A stretch of DNA of 9,410 nucleotides from Onstottus_A sp049273835 (GCA_049273835.1 JBASRM010000255.1:1-9410), one strand, 5' to 3'. Shown: positions 1 to 7,235, counted from the first letter of the stretch. Numbers and translations: made by a program. Notes: generated by a model from the sequence alone, not told the origin.

Positions 1-157
1 ACTCTGCGCTGGCTGCCCGATCTTCGTTCTTGACCGTGCCACGCCATAGACAGGCTCGCTTCCAAAATCAATTGTCTAGGAACGATCGAAATTCTAACAA
101 GGCGCTTTAGACGTTGTAAAACCGCAAAGAACGCGTGGAAGCCGGTGTCTGGCTGGC
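1..157. other. Window-edge DNA without a supportable gene
   Basis: I see no gene that can be supported here. One plus-strand frame is open from the window edge to a TAG near position 110 (about 35 codons) and could be the tail of an upstream gene, but its sequence resembles nothing I recognise. On the minus strand an ATG at 47-45 opens a frame that runs off the window edge, with a GGAAG about 12 bases upstream. It is too short to judge. No clear terminator follows the minus-strand gene that ends at 158. Confidence 0.4.
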
Positions 158-937
158 TCACATATGAGGATGCGCGGCCTTTGAGGATTGGCTGGCTATC
201 AGCGAAGGAAGCGGGGCTTCTGGTAGCGTCGCTCGCTCGCGCAAGCTCTTGTAATAGACAAGCAGGGTGGCGATGACGACTACTGCTGAGAGGAGAGCCC
301 AACCTACCGCCCAAGCCACGGGCGGAAGCAACCGTCCGGTCGCGTCCGCCATGTTTCGAGCATCGGTCGGAAAAGCGGGATCAAACGCAGACAGGTATAG
401 AAGCGCACGAAGATCGTAAAACGCGTTGAATAGACACTGCACGGCAAGAAAGCTCATGCAGAAATGAACCAGTCTGGGCTTGCCCTTCAAACCCAGGAAA
501 AGGCAGCCTGCTCCGAAAACGAGTCCAGCAAGCCAGGCAACAATGTTTCCGCCAAAGAACGCCGTCATCAACAACAACAGAGCACCCGTTCCAATCGCCA
601 CCTTCTTCGCGTTTCGCTCGCGCCTCAGGAGCAGCAGCAAAGCGGAACCATATACGGTCGTCGCAAGATAACCAGCGCTCGAGATCAGGAATCCCCAGCC
701 ACCTTGTGTGAAGGTTACACCGCTTCCGTTCCAGTCAAGCCCGACTCGCTTCACACCTCCAAACGTAGCCAACGCTGCCAACGCGTGCCCGGTCTCATGT
801 ATGAACGTGACAAACAGCCTGATCGGATATGTGATCACTCCGGCAAATGGAATGAACCAGAGTGCCAAAGTCAACAGAGAGGCCACCACCAGCAGGGTAA
901 ATGAGCTTCTTACTTCTGATTGACTTCGCATGGTCAC
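158..937 (-). CDS. M50B-like membrane metalloprotease family protein
   Basis: This is a 259-residue polytopic membrane protein with the zinc-binding motif HETGH at residues 47-51, inside the segment FIHETGHALAAL. Downstream are a glycine-rich hydrophobic helix (about 83-104, containing SSAGYLATTVYG), further hydrophobic helices at about 115-150, 160-183 and 205-228, and an NAFYDL segment whose Asp175 is a plausible third metal ligand. This layout matches the M50B-like family, relatives of site-2 proteases that usually have no known substrate. Intramembrane proteolysis is therefore inferred from the motif, not shown. The longest frame starts with GTG at 937, and an ATG two codons in (931) is equally possible; neither has a good Shine-Dalgarno. 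It lies 76 bp after moaC on the same strand with no visible promoter or terminator between them, so co-transcription is possible, but no functional link to molybdenum cofactor is known to me. Confidence 0.8.
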   Translation of the reverse strand: MTMRSQSEVRSSFTLLVVASLLTLALWFIPFAGVITYPIRLFVTFIHETGHALAALATFGGVKRVGLDWNGSGVTFTQGGWGFLISSAGYLATTVYGSALLLLLRRERNAKKVAIGTGALLLLMTAFFGGNIVAWLAGLVFGAGCLFLGLKGKPRLVHFCMSFLAVQCLFNAFYDLRALLYLSAFDPAFPTDARNMADATGRLLPPVAWAVGWALLSAVVVIATLLVYYKSLRERATLPEAPLPSLIASQSSKAAHPHM

Positions 938-1013
938 CTATACGCTGCGAATCTGAGACGGGTTCACTCCGCAACCCGGCTTACTCGAGATCGCCTGGAC
1001 GGTTGCGACCCGT

Positions 1014-1496
1014 TCATCGCTGTTCATTGTCAGTTCGCTTGAAATCGCCTGATCGCCCGCCGGTCTTGGATTCGAGCCTTATTTCGGTTATCACAATCTC
1101 CTTGTCTATCGCTTTGCACATATCGTAAATAGTCAACGCGGCGACTGCAGCCGCAGTAAGCGCTTCCATCTCAACCCCGGTTTTGCTGTCGGTGCGAGCA
1201 GTCGCGACGATAGCCACGCCGGCATCGCGTAATTCGATTTGGACATCGGCGTGATTGAGTGCAAGTGGATGGCAAAGCGGGATCAGATCCGAGGTGCGTT
1301 TGGCAGCCATGATCCCGGCTAATCTGGCAACTTCGATCGGATCGCCCTTCGGCGTTCGCCCTTCCTTGAGAACTTCAACCGTGGCCCGGGCCATCCGCAC
1401 AAACCCGCTTGCTACCGCGGTGCGAGTGGTGACCGGCTTGTCACCTACGTCAACCATTCGCGCGCGGCCTTCTTCATCTGTATGGGTGAGAGTCAT
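1014..1496 (-). CDS. moaC: Cyclic pyranopterin monophosphate synthase MoaC
   Basis: MoaC acts in the cytoplasm in the first stage of molybdenum cofactor synthesis: together with the radical SAM enzyme MoaA it turns GTP into cyclic pyranopterin monophosphate. The 160-residue product has the usual family length and the diagnostic blocks DLIPLCHPL (70-78), KTGVEMEALTA (105-115) and YDMCKA (124-129). By alignment from memory with E. coli MoaC, the active-site residues Lys51, His77, Asp128 and Lys131 correspond to Lys50, His76, Asp125 and Lys128 here, so the enzyme should be active. The chosen ATG overlaps the moeA stop codon as ATGA, which suggests translational coupling and explains the lack of a Shine-Dalgarno. 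A longer in-frame start at 1607 would add 37 Arg-rich residues inside moeA and has no family support. MoaA is not in the window. Confidence 0.96.
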   Translation of the reverse strand: MTLTHTDEEGRARMVDVGDKPVTTRTAVASGFVRMARATVEVLKEGRTPKGDPIEVARLAGIMAAKRTSDLIPLCHPLALNHADVQIELRDAGVAIVATARTDSKTGVEMEALTAAAVAALTIYDMCKAIDKEIVITEIRLESKTGGRSGDFKRTDNEQR

Positions 1497-2686
1497 AGCA
1501 ACATCAACTCGACCAACTCGCCTTCGGCGATCTCGTGCACATCTTCGCGCACGATTACCAACGCGTTTGCCCTCATGAATGCCACCAGGTCCGACGACCC
1601 GCCCCATTTGAGCGGCTCGGCCAAAGCGCGGCCAGCTTCGATAAACAGCCGCGCCGGCAAGTAGCTTCTTCGACTCGACGAATCTCTCACCGGACGAAAA
1701 AGCTGCGCGTGCACCGTTGGCGACGCGGGCGTGTTTTCCCCCTGCAATTTTCGAATCGCCGGCCGAACAAACACATTAAACGTCACCGAGGTTGAGACCG
1801 GATTGCCGGGTAGTCCGAAGAAAAATGTCCGGCCGAGCCTCGCGAAGACAGTTGGCTTGCCGGGCCTGAGTGCGACTCTTTCAAAATAGATTTCCGCGCC
1901 TAAGTCCTTCAACGCAGGCTTGACAAGGTCGTAGTCGCCCATCGACACGCCACCGGATGTGATGACAATGTCGCGGTTGTCACTCGCTTTGATCAAGGCT
2001 TCGCGAGTCGCCTCGGGAGTGTCTTGAACGGTGCCGAGCACATCGACTATCGCGCCTGCGCGGTCGCAATAGGATGCGAGTGTATAGGTGTTCGAGTTTC
2101 GTATTTGCGCTCCCGAAGGGATAGTCGAAACATCAACCAATTCACTACCTGTGGATAAGACCGCGACCCGCGGTCGCCGCCCCACACTCACGCGCGAGTA
2201 ACCAAACGACGCGAGCACCGACATTTCGGCAGGTCCTATTTCACGTCCGGCTTCTGCTACTATCTCGCCGGCGGCGACCTCGCTCGCGTGAGGCGTTATG
2301 AACTGGCCAGGTTTTACTGCCTCGAGGATCTCAACTGAGTTCCCGTTGTTGCGAGTGACTTCGACTTTTTGAACCGCGTCGGCGCCATCCGGAACTGGCG
2401 CTCCAGTGAAGATCTTTACCGCTTCGCCTGCATCTAGTCGTCGGTCGAACCTGGCCCCCGCGGCTATCTCGCCTATCACCCGCAGGTTCACGGGCGCGGT
2501 TGACACATCCGCCGAGCGAACTGCATACCCGTCCATGCGAGCACGATCAAAAGGCGGGAGGTCTATGTCGGCGCGAACGTCTTCGGCAAGAATGCGGCGA
2601 TGAGCGTCTTGAAGATCGGCAGTCTCGGCCCCAAGCGGCTCGACGTGGTCGAGCACGATGCTGAGCGCTTGATCGACAGTGATCAT
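1493..2686 (-). CDS. moeA: Molybdopterin molybdotransferase MoeA
   Basis: MoeA inserts molybdate into adenylylated molybdopterin, the last common step of molybdenum cofactor synthesis, in the cytoplasm. The 397-residue protein is close to the 411 residues of E. coli MoeA and shows all family blocks: LPPFDRARMDGYAVR (43-57, with Asp52 at the position of E. coli Asp59), TGAPVPDGADAV (94-105), the MPT-binding region STGSELVD (178-185), TSGGVSMGDYD (243-253), RPGKP (274-278) and GLPGNPVS (291-298). The C-terminal beta domain ends in GELVELMLL. It starts at ATG 2686 without a recognisable Shine-Dalgarno and leads the minus-strand unit moeA-moaC, overlapping moaC by 4 bp. The companion genes for MoaA, MoaD/E and the adenylyltransferase are not in the window, so the pathway must be completed elsewhere in the genome. 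Confidence 0.96.
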   Translation of the reverse strand: MITVDQALSIVLDHVEPLGAETADLQDAHRRILAEDVRADIDLPPFDRARMDGYAVRSADVSTAPVNLRVIGEIAAGARFDRRLDAGEAVKIFTGAPVPDGADAVQKVEVTRNNGNSVEILEAVKPGQFITPHASEVAAGEIVAEAGREIGPAEMSVLASFGYSRVSVGRRPRVAVLSTGSELVDVSTIPSGAQIRNSNTYTLASYCDRAGAIVDVLGTVQDTPEATREALIKASDNRDIVITSGGVSMGDYDLVKPALKDLGAEIYFERVALRPGKPTVFARLGRTFFFGLPGNPVSTSVTFNVFVRPAIRKLQGENTPASPTVHAQLFRPVRDSSSRRSYLPARLFIEAGRALAEPLKWGGSSDLVAFMRANALVIVREDVHEIAEGELVELMLL

Positions 2687-3027
2687 ATGAGAAAGGTAAC
2701 ACCGGATTTGCTCTGAAGGCAGTATGTTAGTGCAAGAACAAATCGCGACACAAGGGCTGGGCTGACAGGGCTGGGCTGCGAGCTATATAGCCTCACGCAC
2801 ATTTTCACTTGCCCAGTCGCTAAGCCTAAACAGTGCTATCTTGCGCCAAGTACGGCTAAACGCCACCGTACGTGCTCATTCGTTCTTGTTTTTGACAACG
2901 CGAAACGAATGAATTTGTTACTAGGAGGATGAATCGAAGTCTCAAGCAAGGAACAAAGCGGGTTTGGATCGTTCTTGAGAGCGAGCGGGCAAGCGGGGGT
3001 TGCTCTTTGTCGACTGGAAGCCTACAG
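2687..3027. other. Intergenic region upstream of moeA
   Basis: About 340 bp without a convincing gene, between moeA and the tRNA terminator. It must hold the moeA promoter, but I find only weak matches on the minus strand. It contains a perfect 12-bp direct repeat (2753-2764 and 2767-2778). On the plus strand there is an exact TTGACA at 2892-2897 and an AGGAGG at 2923-2928 placed directly against an ATG at 2929, which opens a 43-codon frame ending at 3060 inside the terminator hairpin. Neither proves expression. Confidence 0.6.
2753..2778. repeat. 12-bp tandem direct repeat
   Basis: AGGGCTGGGCTG occurs at 2753-2764 and again at 2767-2778, separated by ACA-type sequence with a 14-bp period. 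It lies about 70-90 bp upstream of the moeA start. A slippage-derived duplication is the simplest explanation; a binding site is possible but unsupported. Confidence 0.6.
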
Positions 3028-3056
3028 ACAAAAAGAGCCAAATTGGCTCTTTTTGT
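3028..3056 (-). terminator. Symmetrical intrinsic terminator of the tRNA unit
   Basis: The core is GAGCC-AAATT-GGCTC, extensible by further A-T pairs, flanked by AAAAA on the left (3030-3034) and TTTTT on the right (3050-3054). Read on the minus strand it sits 11 bp after the CCA end of tRNA-Asp and gives a GC stem followed by a run of U, so it should terminate the tRNA transcript. Because it is symmetrical it would also work for a plus-strand transcript, although no established plus-strand gene ends here. Confidence 0.8.
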
Positions 3057-3066
3057 TTGATGAAAA

Positions 3067-3143
<77 letters not shown>

Positions 3144-3182
3144 GCTCTCGAAATTCAATTCTGCTCAACGGCATCGGCGAGT

Positions 3183-3257
3183 TGGTGGGCGGTACTGGGT
3201 TCGAACCAGTGGCCCCCGGTTTGTAAGACCGATGCTCTACCGCTGAGCTAACCGCCC
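3183..3257 (-). tRNA. tRNA-Val (TAC)
   Basis: This 75-nt gene has acceptor arm GGGCGGT/ACCGCCC, D arm TAGCTCAGCGGTAGAGC, anticodon stem TCGGT/ACCGG around the loop CTTACAA with anticodon TAC, and T arm CTGGTTCGAACCCAG. The discriminator is A and CCA is encoded (3185-3183). It is the first gene of the tandem unit and begins only about 8 bp after the predicted transcription start, so the 5' leader would be very short. Confidence 0.97.
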
Positions 3258-3271
3258 GCTTGGGAAAGCAT

Positions 3272-3301
3272 ACTATAAGTAGCGCCTGCATCACCTGTCA
3301 A
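3272..3301 (-). promoter_or_regulatory. Sigma70-type promoter of the tRNA-Val/tRNA-Asp unit
   Basis: On the minus strand there is a perfect TTGACA (3301-3296), an 18-bp spacer and TATAGT (3277-3272, five of six matches to TATAAT), giving a start near 3265, just ahead of tRNA-Val. Strong near-consensus promoters are expected for tRNA genes. Confidence 0.8.
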
Positions 3302-3459
3302 GCAACGCGGGATTGAGCAAATTTCTGACTGACCACTTTAAATATCGCGAGCCATTGCTGTAACCGCACTTGATTGCAAAGCGTCTATAAGTATGCGACA
3401 AAATAGAGTAGTGCGACGTCTATTCAAACCAAAGCGTGCTGCTGAAGAACGAGGAACGA

Positions 3460-5055
3460 ATGGCAGAGAGAATGAAGAGATTCATCGCAATCATCAAGAA
3501 ACGACGCACTCCCATCGGCGTTGTTTTCATCCTGGCAGCAGTCGTCGTGCTGGCGGCCTTTCTTTGGGGCGATAAGGCGAGTGCCAGCGACTATATCACC
3601 GCCAGAGTTGAAACCGGCACCGTCGAAGTAAATGTATCTGCCACCGGCACCGTCCAAGCAGTTACCACCGTGCAAGTCGGCTCTCAGGTTTCCGGCACCG
3701 TGCAGTGGCTTGGCGCGGATTTCAATTCGCAGGTTAAGAAGGGCCAGATCGTTGCCCGCCTCGACCCGGCCATTTTTCAGGCCCAGGTGGAAAACTCCCG
3801 CGCCAACGTCGTCAATGCCCAGGCTGCTGTGCAGGCCGCCGAGACCGAAATCAATAGTCAAAAGGCGAACCTGCAAGCCTCCAAGTCAAATCTGGAAGTG
3901 ACTCGAGTACAGCGCGATGACGCAATTGCGCTGGTTAAGCGATACCAGGAACTTAAGAACGTTTTGTCTGGACGCGACCTCGAGGCCGCGCAGGCGCAGG
4001 CGGGCGCTGCCGCGGCGCGCTACGAGCAGGCGGCTGCTCAGGTGGGACAGGTTCAAGCCGCTAACGCATCCGCGAAGGCGAAACTCGATCAGGCAAAGGC
4101 ATCGGTCTCGCAGGCAAAGGCGCAGCTTCAACAGTCCCAGGTGAACCTGGATCATTCGATCATCGCGTCTCCGATCGATGGGGTGGTGGTCTCGCGCAAC
4201 GTCGATGTAGGTCAAACCGTCGCGGCAAGCCTGTCGGCGCCGACCCTCTTCACAATCGCAAACGACCTTACCAAGATGCAGGTGCTGGCTTCAATTGACG
4301 AAGCCGACGTCGGTCAGATCCGTCAGGGAATCAAAGCAGGATTCACAGTCGACGCTTATCCAGGCGAGACCTTCTCGGGCGAGATAAGTCAGCTTCGGCT
4401 CAACGCCCAGACCCTGCAAAACGTCGTCACCTACAGTGCGGTGATCGACGTTGCCAACACTGCTTTGAAGCTGCGGCCGGGAATGACGGCGAATATCACA
4501 ATTCCCGTCGCGAAGCGCGAAAACGTGCTGACGGTGCCCAATGCAGCGCTGCGATTCAAACCTAATCTCACCGAGAAGGAGCAGGCGGCGCTGACTCAAA
4601 AGTTGGAGCAGCGCAGACAGGAGCGCGACGCTGCGCGGCAGGCACAGGGTGGGCAAGAAGGACAACAGGCACCCGCGCCGCAGGACCAACAGGGACAGCA
4701 ACCCAATGCTCAGAGCGGCCAGCAGGGCGGTGAACGCCGTCAACGCGGCGAGGGTGGTCAAGGCGGCGGGGGCGGAGGTCAACGTCAGGGTGGTCAGGCT
4801 TCAGGTGGCGAAGGCGGGGGCCAGCGCAGACAAGGCCAGATGATTTGGGTTCTCACCGGCACCAAAACGATTGAGCCGCGCTTCGTTCGAGCTGGACTTA
4901 CAAATGGCCGGGTCACCGAAGTAATGGGCGGAGACGTTCACGAAGGCGACATCGTTGTAATCGGCCAGAACGAGACAGGAAACGCAAATCGTCAGCCGGC
5001 AGCTACTCCGTTTGGCCAGCCCGCCAGACCCGGCGGTCGCGGGCCGGGCCGATAG
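3460..5055 (+). CDS. MacA/HlyD-type periplasmic adaptor of an ABC efflux pump
   Basis: Adaptors of this family are anchored in the inner membrane and link a MacB-type permease to an outer membrane channel. The 531-residue product has one N-terminal membrane segment (about 18-36) after a Lys/Arg-rich start, a first lipoyl half-motif (GSQVSGTVQWL ... GQIVARLDP), a long Ala/Gln-rich coiled-coil hairpin, the second lipoyl half (IIASPIDGVVVSRNVDVGQ), a beta-barrel domain and a membrane-proximal domain ending in GDIVVIG. Two features are odd. About 90 residues (370-459) are low-complexity Gln/Gly/Arg, which makes the protein much longer than E. coli MacA (371 aa), and the hairpin tip RYQELKNVLSGRDLE is two residues shorter than the usual TolC-contact pattern. 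I chose ATG 3460 because GAGGA lies at 3451-3455; a GTG at 3436 would add eight residues without a Shine-Dalgarno. It heads the adaptor-ATPase-permease operon. Confidence 0.92.
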   Translation: MAERMKRFIAIIKKRRTPIGVVFILAAVVVLAAFLWGDKASASDYITARVETGTVEVNVSATGTVQAVTTVQVGSQVSGTVQWLGADFNSQVKKGQIVARLDPAIFQAQVENSRANVVNAQAAVQAAETEINSQKANLQASKSNLEVTRVQRDDAIALVKRYQELKNVLSGRDLEAAQAQAGAAAARYEQAAAQVGQVQAANASAKAKLDQAKASVSQAKAQLQQSQVNLDHSIIASPIDGVVVSRNVDVGQTVAASLSAPTLFTIANDLTKMQVLASIDEADVGQIRQGIKAGFTVDAYPGETFSGEISQLRLNAQTLQNVVTYSAVIDVANTALKLRPGMTANITIPVAKRENVLTVPNAALRFKPNLTEKEQAALTQKLEQRRQERDAARQAQGGQEGQQAPAPQDQQGQQPNAQSGQQGGERRQRGEGGQGGGGGGQRQGGQASGGEGGGQRRQGQMIWVLTGTKTIEPRFVRAGLTNGRVTEVMGGDVHEGDIVVIGQNETGNANRQPAATPFGQPARPGGRGPGR

Positions 5056-5141
5056 TAGAATAAGCACCGATTGGACGCATGGGCGCGAGCCTCGCAGCAA
5101 GCAAGGCCGCGCCCATATATTACGGAAGAGGTAGCGATTTA

Positions 5142-5951
5142 GTGGAAGCTCAGGTCGTAACCCAACCCAACTACGCTACGGACCCGCTGCTCGGGCCGGC
5201 GCTCATCACTCTCGATCACGTCCACAAGACTTATCAAATGGGTGATGTCGAGATACATGCGTTGCGCGGTGTTTCACTTCACATCGATCGCGGCGAGTTT
5301 ATCGCGATTATGGGCGCTTCCGGCTCAGGCAAGTCAACCACCATGAACATCCTCGGTTGTCTTGATAAACCCTCGCGAGGGCACTATCTCCTGGATGGTC
5401 AGGACGTATCGACGCTTTCGCGCGATGAGCTGGCTGACATTAGAAACCGGAAGATCGGGTTTGTGTTTCAAGGCTTCAATCTCTTATCGCGCACCTCAGC
5501 GCTGGAGAACGTCGAGCTTCCGATGCTTTATCTTGGAGTGAAGACCGCGGAAAGGATCGAGCGTGCGACAGAGGCTCTCGAGATCGTGGGACTGGGCGAC
5601 CGGATGAACAACATGCCAAACCAGCTCTCGGGGGGACAACAGCAGCGGGTGGCGATCGCCCGCTCGCTGGTTAACAGACCTTCGATCATCCTCGCCGACG
5701 AACCGACCGGCAATCTGGATAGCCGGACTTCGGTCGAAGTCATGGATGTGTTTCAGCGGCTTAATCAAGAGCGAGGTATCACGATCGCGCTGGTCACTCA
5801 CGAGCCGGATATTGCACAGTACGCGCGACGCACGATCGTTTTTAAGGACGGGCGTATTAAGAACGACTACCTGATCAAGCAATCGCGGTCGGCGCGGGAA
5901 GAGCTCGAGAGTTTGCCGCCGATTGAAGACGATGAGGAGGACGACGAATGA
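5142..5951 (+). CDS. MacB-type ABC transporter ATP-binding protein
   Basis: This is a free-standing nucleotide-binding protein of the MacB/LolD group that powers the adjacent permease from the cytoplasmic side. All ATPase motifs are intact in the 269-residue product: Walker A GASGSGKS (Lys64), Q-loop FVFQGFNLL (Gln110), signature LSGGQ (162-166), Walker B IILADE (182-187), D-loop NLD (191-193) and switch His220 in VTHE. The C-terminus is strikingly acidic (EDDEEDDE). The start is uncertain. GTG 5142 is preceded by GGAAGAGGT about nine bases away, while ATG 5079, 23 bp after the adaptor gene, has no Shine-Dalgarno and would add 21 residues rich in rare codons (ATA, AGA, TTA) ahead of the conserved core. 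It overlaps the permease gene by 4 bp. E. coli MacB carries this domain fused to its permease; here it is separate. Confidence 0.94.
   Translation: MEAQVVTQPNYATDPLLGPALITLDHVHKTYQMGDVEIHALRGVSLHIDRGEFIAIMGASGSGKSTTMNILGCLDKPSRGHYLLDGQDVSTLSRDELADIRNRKIGFVFQGFNLLSRTSALENVELPMLYLGVKTAERIERATEALEIVGLGDRMNNMPNQLSGGQQQRVAIARSLVNRPSIILADEPTGNLDSRTSVEVMDVFQRLNQERGITIALVTHEPDIAQYARRTIVFKDGRIKNDYLIKQSRSAREELESLPPIEDDEEDDE
5934..5940 (+). promoter_or_regulatory. Strong Shine-Dalgarno inside the ATPase coding end
   Basis: GAGGAGG lies seven bases before the ATG of the permease gene at 5948. The same bases encode part of the acidic C-terminal tail of the ATPase. Together with the ATGA stop/start overlap, this points to tightly coupled synthesis of the two subunits. 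Confidence 0.85.
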
Positions 5952-7171
5952 ACCTGCTACTGACCTTTAGAATTGCGATTCGCGCTCTTGGCCGAAACAA
6001 GCTCCGGTCGGGTCTCACCATGCTCGGCATCATCATTGGAGTAGGCGCAGTAATCGCAATGGTCGGCATCGGGCAGGGTGCTTCGGCGTCGATCCAGTCT
6101 CAAATTGCCAACCTTGGCAACAACATGCTTTTCGTCATGTCAGGCTCGATGAACACGGGCGGAATGCGCGGGGGCGCCGGTTCATCCAACAACCTGATTC
6201 CCGAAGATGCCGCAGCGATTGAGGCCGAATGCCCGTCAGTGCGCGCCGTAAGCCCCGGCGTGCGCGCGAACGGCCAGCTCGTGTTTGGCAATCTAAACTG
6301 GGTTGCGTCGAGCGGCATTCAAGGCACCAACGAGAAGTTCACGGACATTCGAGCGTGGCCCGTCGCAACCGGTGAATTCTTTACAGAAGGCGACGTGCGC
6401 ACCGCGGCGCGGGTCTGTGTTATTGGAAAGACTATTCAAGACAACCTTTTCGCCGGCGGCGATCCGGTTGGGCAGACAATGCGCATTCGCAATCTCCCTT
6501 TCCGCGTGATTGGAGTGCTCACCACCAAGGGCCAAAACCAGTACGGCCAGGATCAGGACGACACTGTCATAGTTCCTTATACGACTGCGCAGAAGAAGAT
6601 GCTTTCGATCACCCACATCAACCAGGTCATGGTTTCGGCCATCAGTCCAGCCGCTACTTTTACTGCGGAGAAGCAGATCACCGACCTGCTCCGACAACGT
6701 CACAAGCTCGGGCCCAATCAGGAGAACGATTTTTTCGTACGCAACCTGACCGACGTTGCTGAAGCCGCCGACCAATCGAGCAAGATCATGACCAACCTGC
6801 TCGCCTCGATCGCCGGAGTATCGCTGTTGGTCGGCGGCATCGGGATCATGAACATAATGCTTGTATCGGTGACCGAGCGAACCCGAGAGATTGGTATTCG
6901 AATGGCCATCGGAGCACGCAGCGCCGCTATTCGCCGCCAGTTCTTGATCGAGTCGGTTACTCTCTCGGTGGTCGGGGGGATTCTGGGGATCCTGGTCGGC
7001 GTAGGCGCTTCGATAACGATATCCAAAACGCTCAACTGGCCAACGTTGATATCGCCGGTGTCGATCTTGGCTTCAGTCATCTTTTCGGTGTTTGTTGGTG
7101 TTGCGTTCGGCTATTACCCCGCGCGAAAAGCGGCAGGTTTGGATCCAATCGACGCTCTTCGATACGAATAG
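5948..7171 (+). CDS. MacB/FtsX-family ABC transporter permease
   Basis: The 407-residue membrane subunit has the MacB plan: one helix near the N-terminus (about 22-42, after RNKLRSGLTMLG), a large periplasmic domain (about 45-280) of the MacB_PCD type, then three FtsX-type helices at about 283-308, 337-358 and 371-391. The coupling segment SVTERTREIGIRMAIGA and the end motif YYPARKAAGLDPIDALRYE are typical of this family. Such pumps act mechanically on substrates in the periplasm, for example lipoproteins, peptides or macrolides, and do not form a transmembrane substrate pore; the substrate here cannot be read from the sequence. A short Gly/Met-rich loop (NTGGMRGGAGSS) lies early in the periplasmic domain. 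It is the last gene of the operon, starting from a strong Shine-Dalgarno within the ATPase gene. No outer membrane channel gene follows. Confidence 0.94.
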   Translation: MNLLLTFRIAIRALGRNKLRSGLTMLGIIIGVGAVIAMVGIGQGASASIQSQIANLGNNMLFVMSGSMNTGGMRGGAGSSNNLIPEDAAAIEAECPSVRAVSPGVRANGQLVFGNLNWVASSGIQGTNEKFTDIRAWPVATGEFFTEGDVRTAARVCVIGKTIQDNLFAGGDPVGQTMRIRNLPFRVIGVLTTKGQNQYGQDQDDTVIVPYTTAQKKMLSITHINQVMVSAISPAATFTAEKQITDLLRQRHKLGPNQENDFFVRNLTDVAEAADQSSKIMTNLLASIAGVSLLVGGIGIMNIMLVSVTERTREIGIRMAIGARSAAIRRQFLIESVTLSVVGGILGILVGVGASITISKTLNWPTLISPVSILASVIFSVFVGVAFGYYPARKAAGLDPIDALRYE

Positions 7172-7235
7172 CCAAGTTGTTGTGAATGTATTGCAGCACG
7201 CTGATCAAGGCAGGGAGATACTGGTCCGTTCACAA

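Noticed and set aside
464..904. 146-codon plus-strand frame opposite the M50B-like gene
   Set aside because: The minus-strand frame has a recognisable zinc motif and membrane helices; the plus frame is low-quality Gln/Ser/Arg sequence of the kind produced antisense to such genes.
1497..1607. N-terminal extension of MoaC by 37 residues
   Set aside because: The extension lies wholly inside the moeA reading region, is Arg-rich and has no counterpart in MoaC; the ATG in the ATGA overlap gives the normal family start.
2929..3060. 43-codon plus-strand frame with AGGAGG directly before its ATG
   Set aside because: The spacing of the Shine-Dalgarno to the ATG is zero and the frame runs through the intrinsic terminator, so a full-length message would rarely exist.
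3313..3342. TTGAGC - 18 bp - TTTAAA as a promoter for the efflux operon
   Set aside because: Each box matches only four of six positions and the start would lie more than 100 bp before the gene. The fit is no better than chance in this AT-richer stretch.
4291..4782. 163-codon Leu-rich minus-strand frame opposite the adaptor gene
   Set aside because: It is the antisense of the Gln-rich tract (CAG/CAA read as CTG/TTG), which creates a Leu-rich pseudo-membrane protein.
5934..5951. GAG/GAC-rich end of the ATPase gene as a simple sequence repeat or frameshift site
   Set aside because: The frame is intact, the stop overlaps the permease start cleanly, and the purine run is explained by the Shine-Dalgarno and acidic tail.
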